Positions 16,159-24,541 are shown, counted from the stretch's first letter. The stretch: DNA of 35,227 bases from Neisseria polysaccharea ATCC 43768 (GCA_000176735.1 ADBE01000025.1:1-35227), one strand, 5' to 3'. The notes: a model not told the origin generated them from the sequence alone. Program-made: numbers and translations.

Positions 16159-17079
16159 ATGCAATCAATCAATCAATCAATCAATAAAATTGTAGGCTTT
16201 GCCCGAACCTGCCGCAAGCCTGACGAAGTATTTGATTTTCTCACGCACCACGCCGTCCCCTTCTCACCCATCGGGGGGATGACCAACCAAAATATCCTGC
16301 TGGATCTGCCCGGCGGGAAATTCGTCCTGCGCCTGCCCCATCACTCCCGCGCCGCCTTGATTGACCGGAGGCACGAGGCGTTCAACAATGATTTGGCGTA
16401 CCTCGCCGGTTTGAATGTGGAAACGCCCGTTTTGGATGTGCAAAGCGGCGTAAAGCTGACGCGTTATCTGGAAAATGCCGCGCCCTTAAATCAAACGCAA
16501 CTGCAAGACGAACGCTGCCTGCGCCTAGTTGCGGGCAACCTGCGCCGGCTGCACGGCGGAAACTTTGCCTTCCGCAACACATTCAATGCCTTTGACGCAT
16601 TCCGCCGGTATTTCTCCTTATTGCAGGACAAGGATTTGTTCCTGAAGGCGGACGCGCGTATGGGCAGGCTTGCAGATGCTTTTTGGCGGCTGGAAGGCGT
16701 ATGCCGGAAACTGCCCCTTCGCCCGTGCCACAATGATTTGGTACCGGAAAATATGCTGTTGCAGGGGGAGCGGCTGTTTTTTATCGATTGGGAGTATTCG
16801 GGTATGAACGACCCCTTGTTCGACCTTGCCGCCGTTATCGAGGAGGGGCGGATACCGTCTGAAGCGGCAGACTGCCTGCTGGAGGCCTATTTTGCCGGCG
16901 GGGCTTCAGACGGCATCTCGGCGCGGGACGCGGCGGCGCGCCTGAACATCCACCGGTTCTGCCAAAATGTGCTGTGGTTTTTGTGGACGAAGGTTAAAGA
17001 GGAACAGGGCGAAGATTTCGGCGGTTATGCGGCACGGCGGCTGGCAGCGGCGTTTGAACTGTCGGAGGTGCTGCCGTGA
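16159..17079 (+). CDS. licA: Choline kinase LicA
   Basis: Phosphorylates choline to phosphocholine, the first step of ChoP decoration of LPS. The 306-aa product has the choline-kinase/APH fold: ATP-loop region MTNQNILLDLPGGKFVLRLP (41-60), the Brenner motif HNDLVPEN (191-198, catalytic D193), and IDWEYSGMNDPLFDLA (209-224) with the metal-binding Asp. I choose the ATG at 16159, at once followed by six CAAT units coding QSINQSIN. The tract is in frame here, so the gene should be ON. Perfect uptake sequence inside at about 16906-16917. Overlaps licB by one base (TGATG). Confidence 0.92.
   Translation: MQSINQSINKIVGFARTCRKPDEVFDFLTHHAVPFSPIGGMTNQNILLDLPGGKFVLRLPHHSRAALIDRRHEAFNNDLAYLAGLNVETPVLDVQSGVKLTRYLENAAPLNQTQLQDERCLRLVAGNLRRLHGGNFAFRNTFNAFDAFRRYFSLLQDKDLFLKADARMGRLADAFWRLEGVCRKLPLRPCHNDLVPENMLLQGERLFFIDWEYSGMNDPLFDLAAVIEEGRIPSEAADCLLEAYFAGGASDGISARDAAARLNIHRFCQNVLWFLWTKVKEEQGEDFGGYAARRLAAAFELSEVLP
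16162..16185 (+). repeat. (CAAT)6 tetranucleotide tract at the licA 5' end
   Basis: Six uninterrupted CAAT units directly after the ATG at 16159. A second ATG at 16154 is in the next frame. With six units the 16159 ATG reads licA. With four or seven units the 16154 ATG would. With five or eight units neither would, since TAA (16185-16187) or TAG (16193-16195) closes the wrong frames. This is a slipped-strand contingency-locus layout. Confidence 0.9.
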
Positions 17080-17957
17080 TGCGCGGCTATCTGTTCGGAG
17101 CGGCCTCGGCGGTATTTTGGGCGGCTTCCGGCCTGTTGTTCGACCGTTTGCCGTTTGCGCGCGGCGCGGCATTCGGACAGATGGTTTTTTTGCTGTTTTT
17201 GATTGATTTGTGTTCTTTGTCGGCAGTGTGGGCGGGCTTGGGGAGTGGCGGACGGCCGGGGTTTCGCGGCGTTTTTTGGCGACCCGTGTTGTCGGGGCTG
17301 CTCGGCGGACCGGTCGGTATGTCGGCATACCTTTTGGGCATCCATTACCTGACGGTATATTACGCCGCGCCTTTATCGTCCCTGTTCCCCGTATTGGCGG
17401 CGGCTTTGTCGGCTTGGTTTTTAAAGGAACGCACGGGAGCGGCGGCGCGTGCCGGTTTCGCGCTGGCGGTACTCGCTTCGGCTGGCTTGGCGGCGGATGC
17501 GGGCGGACGGGGCGGACTGAACGCTTTGGGGCTGGTTTGTATCGCGGTGTGCGTTTCGGGCTGGTCGCTCGAGGTTGTTTTGTCTGCCCGGACGATGCGT
17601 ACGCTCTCCGGCCTTCAGGTTTATTGTTTGCGCCTGTGCGGATCGGTATGCGGCTACCTGCTGATTCTCGTTTTCCTGTCTGCCCGGGGGTTTTCTTTAA
17701 ACCCCTCCGATTTTCACGACGCGCGCATCATCGGCATCATTGCCTTCGGCGCGTTGTCTTATGCCTGTTATTATCAGGCGATTTATCTGTTGAAACCCCT
17801 CAAGGCGATGGCTTTGAACATTACCTACCCTGTTTGGGCGATGGCTTTGGGGTTTTTCGTTTACCGCCACCCGGTTCCGCCGTCCGCCATAATGTGGGCG
17901 GTTTTGTTGGGAGCCGGCGCGGCATTGAGCCTGTATGGGCGGGAAGGTGAAATATGA
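17079..17957 (+). CDS. licB: Choline transporter LicB (DMT/EamA family)
   Basis: Predicted inner-membrane choline permease feeding LicA. The 292-aa protein is almost wholly hydrophobic with about ten membrane segments in two EamA halves. Recognisable parts are GAASAVFWAASGLLFDRL at the start, GGPVGMSAYLLGIHYLTVYYAAPLSSLFPVLAAALSAWFLKER, and LLKPLKAMALNITYPVWAM in the second half. ATG at 17079 is used rather than the GTG at 17076 because it overlaps the licA stop and follows GGAGG. Overlaps licC by an ATGA. No uptake sequence inside. Confidence 0.88.
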   Translation: MRGYLFGAASAVFWAASGLLFDRLPFARGAAFGQMVFLLFLIDLCSLSAVWAGLGSGGRPGFRGVFWRPVLSGLLGGPVGMSAYLLGIHYLTVYYAAPLSSLFPVLAAALSAWFLKERTGAAARAGFALAVLASAGLAADAGGRGGLNALGLVCIAVCVSGWSLEVVLSARTMRTLSGLQVYCLRLCGSVCGYLLILVFLSARGFSLNPSDFHDARIIGIIAFGALSYACYYQAIYLLKPLKAMALNITYPVWAMALGFFVYRHPVPPSAIMWAVLLGAGAALSLYGREGEI

Positions 17958-18682
17958 ATGCCATTATTTTAGCGGCGGGTCTGGGCAGCCGATTTAAAGA
18001 AATGACGCAAACCGTCCACAAAGCCCTTTTGGACATCTGCGGCACGCCCAACCTCGAAAGGACGCTATCCTTCCTGCGCGAAGCCGGCATAAGCAATATC
18101 GCCGTCGTAACCGGCCATTTGCACCGGCAATTCGATTATCTTCAAGAAAAATACGGCTGTATTTTGATTCACAACGAAAAATATCGGGAATACAACAGCA
18201 TCTATTCCTTTTCGCTGGCGCGTGATTTTTTCAACGGCTGCTACGTCGTCGATGCCGACGTGGTGCTCGGACGCAATATTTTTTTAAACCGCCCGCAGCA
18301 CAGCACCTATTTCACCGTCGTCCGCGCCCGCACGCACAACGAATGGCTGCCCGTTTCAGACGGCATCGGACGGGTCGTCCGCATCGACATCGGTTCCCAA
18401 TCCCGCCCCAGCCTGTCGGGCGTGTCTTATTGGACGGCGGAAGACTGCCGCACCATCTTAAGCCTGCTCGGGGCATACGCCGGTGCGGAACGCCTGGAAA
18501 ACCCCAAACTCTATTGGGACAACATCCCGATGGAACACCTCGGCAAACTGAACATCCGCACCGAGCTGCTCGGCAGCGGCGACATATTTGAAATGGACGA
18601 CCAAGAAGACTACCGCGCCATCTTGCGGCAGCTCGCCCCCCTTAAAGAGCGGCAATGCTCCGACGCGCAAGGCGGCACATAA
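17954..18682 (+). CDS. licC: CTP:phosphocholine cytidylyltransferase LicC
   Basis: Activates phosphocholine to CDP-choline. The 242-aa nucleotidyltransferase starts with the signature IILAAGLGSRF (4-14), has the conserved K23 in VHKAL and a metal-binding pair D100-A-D102, and the LicC-specific NEKYREYNSIYSF and YWDNIPMEHL. The gene overlaps licB by four bases. An uptake sequence at about 18355-18366 encodes VSDGI. It is followed by a 112-base gap before licD in which no gene is seen. Confidence 0.9.
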   Translation: MNAIILAAGLGSRFKEMTQTVHKALLDICGTPNLERTLSFLREAGISNIAVVTGHLHRQFDYLQEKYGCILIHNEKYREYNSIYSFSLARDFFNGCYVVDADVVLGRNIFLNRPQHSTYFTVVRARTHNEWLPVSDGIGRVVRIDIGSQSRPSLSGVSYWTAEDCRTILSLLGAYAGAERLENPKLYWDNIPMEHLGKLNIRTELLGSGDIFEMDDQEDYRAILRQLAPLKERQCSDAQGGT

Positions 18683-18794
18683 AGCGCGGCCCTGCCGTAT
18701 TGCCCGAACAGGTTTGCCGCTGCGGATGACGGCGTTCCAACCGTAAAGAAAAGCAATGCGCCCCTTTGACGGTGCAATTTATTAAGGAATTTAA

Positions 18795-19598
18795 ATGAAA
18801 AAACTGACACTCAGGGAACAACAGCTTGTCTGCCTCGACATTTTGGACGATTTCCACGCCCTGTGCGAACGGCACGGCATCCGCTATTCGCTCGGCGGCG
18901 GCACACTGATCGGCGCGATACGCCACCAAGGCTTCATCCCTTGGGACGACGACATCGACGTTTATATGCACCGCGACGAATACCAAAAATTTGTCGGTGT
19001 TTGGCAAAAAACCGCGCACCCGCACTATTTTTTGGAAACCGCCGAAGACATCCGCGCCCGGCATACCGGGGAAATGGCAAAAATCTTCGATCCGCGTGCA
19101 GAACTCATCGACGCATACGGCAAAAAAAGTCCTTTATTTATCGACATTTTCATTTATGACGGCGTGCCGGACGAGCCAAAAACCATTTTCCGTATGATGA
19201 AGAAACACCGCCGCATCAAGCTGCGCTTTTCTTCCTGCAAAAAAAGGTGGCTGAAAGCAAAAGAAGGCAGCCTGAAACACAAAATCCTCGGCAGCCTGAG
19301 CCGTTTCCTGTTCGACAAAATGACACGCAACCTGCAACAGTTCCAAACCGCCTACCCGATTCGGGAATGCGGTTTCATCGGTTTGGTTTTGTCCGACTAC
19401 GGCGGCTGGCGGAAATCCTATATGCCCAAAAAATATTTCGACAGCGTCGTCTATAAAACATTCGAGGGCAGGCAGCTTCAAGTGATGAACGGCTACCACG
19501 AACACCTGACGCAATATTACGGCGACTATATGCGGCTGCCGCCCGAAGAAGAACGGAAACCGCATCATACGTCCGAAGCATACCTGTTGTCCGAATGA
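18795..19598 (+). CDS. licD: Phosphorylcholine transferase LicD
   Basis: Transfers phosphocholine from CDP-choline to a sugar acceptor, here presumably an LPS hexose. The 267-aa protein has the LicD/fukutin-type motif: SLGGGTLIGAIRHQGFIPWD (32-51) with the catalytic acidic cluster WDDDIDV (50-56), and FIDIFIYDGVPDE further on. It has no membrane segment and should act at the cytoplasmic face. AAGGAA precedes the ATG. LicD, not LicA-C, decides which sugar is modified; the acceptor cannot be read from sequence. The 112-base gap lacks a convincing promoter or terminator, so licA-D is probably one operon. Confidence 0.9.
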   Translation: MKKLTLREQQLVCLDILDDFHALCERHGIRYSLGGGTLIGAIRHQGFIPWDDDIDVYMHRDEYQKFVGVWQKTAHPHYFLETAEDIRARHTGEMAKIFDPRAELIDAYGKKSPLFIDIFIYDGVPDEPKTIFRMMKKHRRIKLRFSSCKKRWLKAKEGSLKHKILGSLSRFLFDKMTRNLQQFQTAYPIRECGFIGLVLSDYGGWRKSYMPKKYFDSVVYKTFEGRQLQVMNGYHEHLTQYYGDYMRLPPEEERKPHHTSEAYLLSE

Positions 19599-19683
19599 GC
19601 GCGGGCGGCGGGCAGATTGTCATCCGTCCCCGATACGGATTAAAATGTCCGAGTACATATCCGAACAAGAAAGGCTTTACATC

Positions 19684-20682
19684 ATGAGCAGACCCGTACC
19701 CGCCGTATTCGGCAGCGTTTTTCACAGTCAAATGCCCGTTCTCGCCTACCGCGAAGGCAAATGGCAGGCTGCCGAATGGCAATCCTCGCAAGACCTCACC
19801 CTCGCACCCGGCGCGCACGCCCTGCACTACGGCAGCGAATGCTTTGAAGGTTTGAAGGCCTTCCGTCAGGCAGACGACAAAATCGTGCTGTTCCGTCCGA
19901 CTGCCAATATCGCGCGCATGCAGCAAAGTGCGGACATTTTGCACCTGCCGCGCCCCGAAACCCAAGCTTATCTCGACGCACTAATCGAATTAGTCAAACG
20001 TGCGGCAGACGAGATTCCCGATGCGCCTGCCGCCCTGTACCTGCGTCCGACCTTAATCGGTACCGATCCCATTATCGGCAAGGCCGGTTCTCCTTCCGAA
20101 ACCGCCCTGCTGTATATTTTGGCTTCCCCCGTCGGCGACTATTTCAAAGTCGGCTCGCCCGTTAAAATCTTGGTGGAAACCGAACACATCCGCTGCGCCC
20201 CGCATATGGGCCGCGTCAAATGCGGCGGTAACTACGCTTCCGCCATGCACTGGGTGCTGAAGGCGAAAGCCGAATACGGCGCAAATCAGGTTCTGTTCTG
20301 CCCGAACGGCGACGTACAAGAAACCGGCGCGTCCAACTTTATCTTGATTAACGGCGATGAAATCATTACCAAACCGCTGACTGACGAGTTTTTGCACGGC
20401 GTTACCCGCGATTCCGTACTGACGGTCGCCAAAGATTTGGGCTATACCGTCAGCGAACGCAATTTCACGGTTGATGAACTGAAAGCTGCGGTGGAAAACG
20501 GTGCGGAAGCCATTTTGACCGGTACGGCAGCCGTCATCTCGCCCGTTACTTCCTTCGTCATCGGCAGCAAAGAAATCGAAGTGAAAAGCCAAGAACGCGG
20601 CTATGCCATCCGTAAGGCGATTACCGACATCCAGTATGGTTTGGCGGAAGACAAATACGGCTGGCTGGTTGAAGTGTGCTGA
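19684..20682 (+). CDS. ilvE: Branched-chain amino acid aminotransferase
   Basis: Last step of Leu, Ile and Val synthesis, a PLP transaminase. The 332-aa product is of the mammalian/BCAT-like subgroup: PGAHALHYGSECFEGLKAFR, the PLP lysine K179 in GRVKCGGNYA, VQETGASNFILI and the C-terminal ILTGTAAVISPV. Start at 19684 (MSRPVPAVFG) has AAAGG upstream; an in-frame ATG at 19645 is less likely. It follows licD by 85 bases without a visible terminator, so read-through from the lic operon is possible. Confidence 0.95.
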   Translation: MSRPVPAVFGSVFHSQMPVLAYREGKWQAAEWQSSQDLTLAPGAHALHYGSECFEGLKAFRQADDKIVLFRPTANIARMQQSADILHLPRPETQAYLDALIELVKRAADEIPDAPAALYLRPTLIGTDPIIGKAGSPSETALLYILASPVGDYFKVGSPVKILVETEHIRCAPHMGRVKCGGNYASAMHWVLKAKAEYGANQVLFCPNGDVQETGASNFILINGDEIITKPLTDEFLHGVTRDSVLTVAKDLGYTVSERNFTVDELKAAVENGAEAILTGTAAVISPVTSFVIGSKEIEVKSQERGYAIRKAITDIQYGLAEDKYGWLVEVC

Positions 20683-20694
20683 TGCTTTAAATAA

Positions 20695-20737
20695 AAAATG
20701 CCGTCTGAAACCCGTTTGGCGTTTCAGACGGCATTTT
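20695..20737 (+). terminator. Uptake-sequence terminator after ilvE
   Basis: Perfect 17-base arms, AAAATGCCGTCTGAAAC (20695-20711) and its reverse complement (20721-20737), ending in TTTT. Confidence 0.88.
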
Positions 20738-20761
20738 CGCATCCGAACCGTTTCCGCCGCA

Positions 20762-20836
20762 CCTGTAGCAAGTCGGCACAAAGGCAATCGGTTAAAACAA
20801 GCGTCCGCATTTCCCATCCCGCCTGCAGCAAGTCGG
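20762..20836 (+). repeat. Short direct repeat between ilvE and fabI
   Basis: CCTGTAGCAAGTCGG (around 20762-20776) and CCTGCAGCAAGTCGG (around 20822-20836) differ by one base and lie about 60 bases apart in a 188-base non-coding gap. Meaning unknown. Confidence 0.4.
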
Positions 20837-20925
20837 GCATTTCCCTAGAAATACGCTTCAGACGGCAAAACGCCGCCCGAAACCGATATGCGGCACGGAC
20901 GGCGTACAGATTTGAAAACGGCGGA

Positions 20926-21711
20926 TTATTCCCCGGTGCCCAAGGCATTGATGCTGTAACCGCCGTCAACATAAGTGATTTCGCCGGTAATGCCGGACGA
21001 CAGGTCGGACAGCAGGAAGGCGGCGGTATTGCCGACTTCTTCGATGGTAACGTTGCGGCGGAGCGGATTGTGGGCGGCGACGTGTCCCAAAAGTTTGCCG
21101 AAATCGGCGATGCCGGATGCGGCAAGCGTTTTAATCGGGCCGGCGGAAATACCGTTGCAGCGTATGCCTTCTTGACCCAGACAGGCGGCGGTAAAGCGGA
21201 TACCTGCCTCAAGGCTGGCTTTTGCCATACCCATCACGTTGTAGTTCGGAATCGCGCGTACCGCGCCCAAGTAGCTCAGGGCGACGATGGCGGAGTTTCT
21301 GCCGCGCATCATCGGGCGTGCGGCTTTTGCCAATGCGGGCAGGCTGTATGCGGAAATTTCGTGTGCGGTGTTGAACGCTTCACGGCTGATGCTGTCGAGG
21401 AAGTCGCCGCTCAAGGCTTCTTTCGGCGCGAAGCCGATAGAGTGCACCAGACCGTCCAAGCCGTCCCAATGTTTGCCCAAATCGGCGAACACCCGGTTGA
21501 TTTCGTCATCGCTGGAGACATCGCAGCGGAACACGAGTTCGGAACCCAATTCCGCCGCCATTTTGCGGACGCGTTCTTCCAGTTTGTCCACAACGTAGGT
21601 AAACGCCAAATCCGCGCCTTGTTCGCGGCAGGCTTTGGCGATGCCGTAGGCGATGGAACGTTCGGAAATCATACCGGTAATCAGAATTTTTTTGCCTTGC
21701 AGAAAACCCAT
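20926..21711 (-). CDS. fabI: Enoyl-[acyl-carrier-protein] reductase (NADH) FabI
   Basis: Final reduction in each round of fatty-acid elongation; target of triclosan-type inhibitors. The 261-aa short-chain dehydrogenase has the FabI-type nucleotide site [15 protein letters not shown] (11-25), the catalytic Y147, Y157 and K164 in [24 protein letters not shown], and the C-terminal [10 protein letters not shown]. Start at 21711 has AAAGGATAC upstream; the frame continues upstream but without support. Gene has its own extended -10 promoter. Confidence 0.96.
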   Translation of the reverse strand: MGFLQGKKILITGMISERSIAYGIAKACREQGADLAFTYVVDKLEERVRKMAAELGSELVFRCDVSSDDEINRVFADLGKHWDGLDGLVHSIGFAPKEALSGDFLDSISREAFNTAHEISAYSLPALAKAARPMMRGRNSAIVALSYLGAVRAIPNYNVMGMAKASLEAGIRFTAACLGQEGIRCNGISAGPIKTLAASGIADFGKLLGHVAAHNPLRRNVTIEEVGNTAAFLLSDLSSGITGEITYVDGGYSINALGTGE

Positions 21712-21754
21712 TTTGTATCCTTTAAAATCGTATTCGGTTCGTTCTAAACCGTTG

Positions 21755-21763
21755 ATTATAGCA
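21755..21763 (-). promoter_or_regulatory. Extended -10 promoter of fabI
   Basis: On the minus strand TG-C-TATAAT with the -10 at 21755-21760, predicting a start near 21748 and a leader of about 35 bases. The -35 region is poor, which fits an extended -10 promoter. Confidence 0.6.
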
Positions 21764-21800
21764 AATTGTCCCTGTTTCTGTGTTTTCACGTTGCAGCGTG

Positions 21801-21839
21801 CAGACGGCAATGCCGTCTGAAGCGGATTTCAGACGGCAT
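21801..21839 (-). terminator. Three-armed uptake-sequence hairpin after dapD
   Basis: CAGACGGCA (21801-21809), ATGCCGTCTGAA (21810-21821) and TTCAGACGGCAT (21828-21839) lie in series. The middle arm can pair with either neighbour, giving two mutually exclusive hairpins between dapD and fabI. Confidence 0.7.
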
Positions 21840-21866
21840 CGGACGTTTCAAATACGGTTTAAGGCA

Positions 21867-22688
21867 TCAGATGCCGCGCAGCAATTCGTTGACGCTGGTT
21901 TTGGCGCGGGTTTGCGCGTCCACGCGTTTGACGATGACGGCGCAGTAGAGGCTGTGGCTGCCGTCTTTGGAAGGCATACTGCCGGACACGACGACCGAAC
22001 CGGCCGGCACACGTCCTTGATAAATTTCGCCGGTGGTGCGGTCGAAGATTTTGGTGGATTGACCGATGAACACGCCCATGGAAATCACGCTGCCTTCTTC
22101 GACAATCACGCCTTCGACGATTTCGGAACGTGCGCCGATGAAGCAGTTGTCTTCAATAATGGTCGGGCTGGCCTGCAGGGGTTCGAGTACGCCGCCGATG
22201 CCGACACCGCCGCTCAAGTGGACGTTTTTACCGATTTGGGCGCAAGAGCCGACAGTCGCCCAAGTATCGACCATCGCGCCTTCGTCAACATATGCGCCGA
22301 TATTGACATAAGAAGGCATCAACACGACATTTTTCGCCACAAAGCTGCCACGGCGCGCAACCGCACCCGGAACGGCGCGGAAACCGGCGGCGCGGAATTC
22401 GTCTTCAGACCAGTCGGCAAACTTGGTCGGCACTTTGTCGAAGTATTTGTTCACGCCGTCGTTGAGGACTTCGTTGTCTTGGATGCGGAAGGACAGCAAC
22501 ACGGCTTTTTTCGCCCATTCGTTGACTTTCCATTCGCCCACGCCCAAGCGTTCGGCAACGCGTAGTTTGCCTGAATCGAGCTGGCGGATGGTTTCCAACA
22601 CGGCTTCTTTGACTTCGGGGGCAACGGTGGTCGGGGTAATGTCCGCGCGGTTTTCAAAGGCGGTTTCGATGATGTTTTGCAAAGACAT
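21867..22688 (-). CDS. dapD: 2,3,4,5-tetrahydropyridine-2,6-dicarboxylate N-succinyltransferase
   Basis: Succinyl-CoA-dependent step of the diaminopimelate/lysine pathway. The 273-aa protein has an N-terminal helical domain ([19 protein letters not shown]), the [16 protein letters not shown] linker, a left-handed beta-helix of hexapeptide repeats from about 110 to 225 ([49 protein letters not shown] in that stretch), and a C-terminal cap ending NELLRGI. Full length for the family. Transcribed apart from fabI, with the triple hairpin between them. Confidence 0.95.
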   Translation of the reverse strand: MSLQNIIETAFENRADITPTTVAPEVKEAVLETIRQLDSGKLRVAERLGVGEWKVNEWAKKAVLLSFRIQDNEVLNDGVNKYFDKVPTKFADWSEDEFRAAGFRAVPGAVARRGSFVAKNVVLMPSYVNIGAYVDEGAMVDTWATVGSCAQIGKNVHLSGGVGIGGVLEPLQASPTIIEDNCFIGARSEIVEGVIVEEGSVISMGVFIGQSTKIFDRTTGEIYQGRVPAGSVVVSGSMPSKDGSHSLYCAVIVKRVDAQTRAKTSVNELLRGI

Positions 22689-22897
22689 AATGTTTCCTTA
22701 TGTGAGATGTTTCGTGGGACGCTTGCCAGTATTTTCAGGCAGTATGTTCATTTGAAATGAATGCGCTATTGTGCCACGCAAACGCATATTCGTCAGCAAT
22801 ACGCGGGCGGTTGCCGAACATTGGCGTTTCGGAATCGGGCGGGCGGCAGGCATTGCCTTTTCCGTGCCCGAATCAATACAGAACGGCGGCAGTACCT

Positions 22898-24541
22898 TTA
22901 TGCCGCACCGCCGCCTTTCAGACGGCATTCGCGGTAAAACGCCATCAGCCCTTCGGTCGAGGCATCGTGTACGGACGTGCCGTCTTCCAGTTCGCCGATG
23001 ATGGTTTTTGCCAACTGTTTGCCGTATTCCACACCCCACTGATCGAAGGGGTTGACGTTCCATATCGCGCCTTGGACGAAGGTTTTGTGTTCGTAAGCCG
23101 CCATCAGCATACCCAAATTGTAGGGCGTGAGGCGGTCGAGCAGGATGCTGTTGCTGGGGCGGTTGCCGGGGAACTCTTTGTGCGGCGCAAGGCGTTCGCG
23201 TTCCGCTTCGGGCAAATCTGCCAGTTCGGCGCGTGCTTCGTCCAAGGTTTTGCCTTTCATCAGGGCTTCCGCTTGGGCAAAGGCGTTGGCAACGGTAAAA
23301 CGGCTGCGTCCGTCCTCCACGCCCTGCGCCGTCATCGGGACGATAAAATCGCAGGGAATCAGGCGCGTGCCTTGGTGGAGCAGTTGGAAATAGGCGTGCT
23401 GGCAATCAACCCCTTCCCCGCCGAACACGATGCCGCCCGTTTTGCACGCGGCGGGACTGCCGTCTGAAGCGCGGCTTTTGCCCAAACTCTCCATATCGAG
23501 CTGGTTCAGCCACGCCGGCAGCAGGCGCAGGTTGTGGCTGTACGGAACGGCGGTCTGCCCGTCCGCGTGCTGGAAATTGTTATACCACACGGCAATCAGT
23601 GCCATCAGCACGGGAATGTTGCGGCGCGGCGGCGTGTGGAAAAAATGCCTGTCCATCGCGTGCGCCCCCGCCAACAACTCGCGGAAACGCGCCCCGCCGA
23701 CCGCAACCATCACGGGCAAACCGACAGGCGACCAGACGGAATAGCGTCCGCCCACCCAGTCGTACATCGCAAACACACGTTCCGCCGCAATACCGAAACT
23801 TTGCGCCGCTTCCGTATCGGCAGACACCGCGCAAAAATGGCGCGCCGTTTCGGATTCCGAGAACCCCGCACCGCGATACCACGCCTTGACCGCCTGTGCA
23901 TTGAGCAGGGTTTCGGGCGTTTTGAAGGACTTGCTGGCAACGCAAAACACCGTTGTTTCAGGGTTCAGACGGCATAAAACCGCATCCAGGCAGGCAGGGT
24001 CGGCGTTGGCGGCAAAATGGACGGCGATATGCCGTCTGAACGGCTCGAGTGCCTGCACGCACATTGCCGGCCCGAGATCGGATCCGCCTATGCCGATGTG
24101 GACAAAATCCGTAATCCGCCTTCCCGTCGCCCCCTTGTACGAACCGTCGTCCAAACCGCGTGCAAAATCCAAAGCGCGGTCAAGTTCGCGGCGGATTTCG
24201 GGCAACACGTCCCTGCCGTCCACATAAACGGCATCCGCACCGTCGGGCAGGCGCAACGCCGTGTGCAGCGCGGCACGCCCCTCGCTGCCGTTGACTTTCG
24301 CACCCGTCCGCAAATCATGCATTTTCCGTCCGAGCCCTGCCGCATCTGCAAGGTTACAGAGCAGTTGCAGCGTATCTTCCCCAAGCCGGTTCTTGCTGTA
24401 ATCGAACAACATGCCGCCCAGCCGTTCGTGCATACGGTCAAAGCGGTCCGGTTCGCAGGCAAAGCGGTCGCGCAAAAGGACATAACGCGTATCCTGATTG
24501 TGGCGTTCAAGAGCATGCCATGCACGGGTAAAAGCATCCAT
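22898..24541 (-). CDS. pgi: Glucose-6-phosphate isomerase
   Basis: Interconverts glucose 6-phosphate and fructose 6-phosphate. The 547-aa protein has two SIS-type halves with IGIGGSDLGP, the PGI signature WVGGRYSVWSPVGLPV, GNRPSNSILL, and QWGVEYGKQLAK near the C-terminus with the catalytic Lys. Start at 24541 (MDAFTRAW). Unusually, four uptake sequences lie inside the coding region (22918, 23457, 23964, 24029). Meningococci are known to carry two pgi genes; this would be the one not linked to glk/hexR. Confidence 0.95.
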   Translation of the reverse strand: MDAFTRAWHALERHNQDTRYVLLRDRFACEPDRFDRMHERLGGMLFDYSKNRLGEDTLQLLCNLADAAGLGRKMHDLRTGAKVNGSEGRAALHTALRLPDGADAVYVDGRDVLPEIRRELDRALDFARGLDDGSYKGATGRRITDFVHIGIGGSDLGPAMCVQALEPFRRHIAVHFAANADPACLDAVLCRLNPETTVFCVASKSFKTPETLLNAQAVKAWYRGAGFSESETARHFCAVSADTEAAQSFGIAAERVFAMYDWVGGRYSVWSPVGLPVMVAVGGARFRELLAGAHAMDRHFFHTPPRRNIPVLMALIAVWYNNFQHADGQTAVPYSHNLRLLPAWLNQLDMESLGKSRASDGSPAACKTGGIVFGGEGVDCQHAYFQLLHQGTRLIPCDFIVPMTAQGVEDGRSRFTVANAFAQAEALMKGKTLDEARAELADLPEAERERLAPHKEFPGNRPSNSILLDRLTPYNLGMLMAAYEHKTFVQGAIWNVNPFDQWGVEYGKQLAKTIIGELEDGTSVHDASTEGLMAFYRECRLKGGGAA

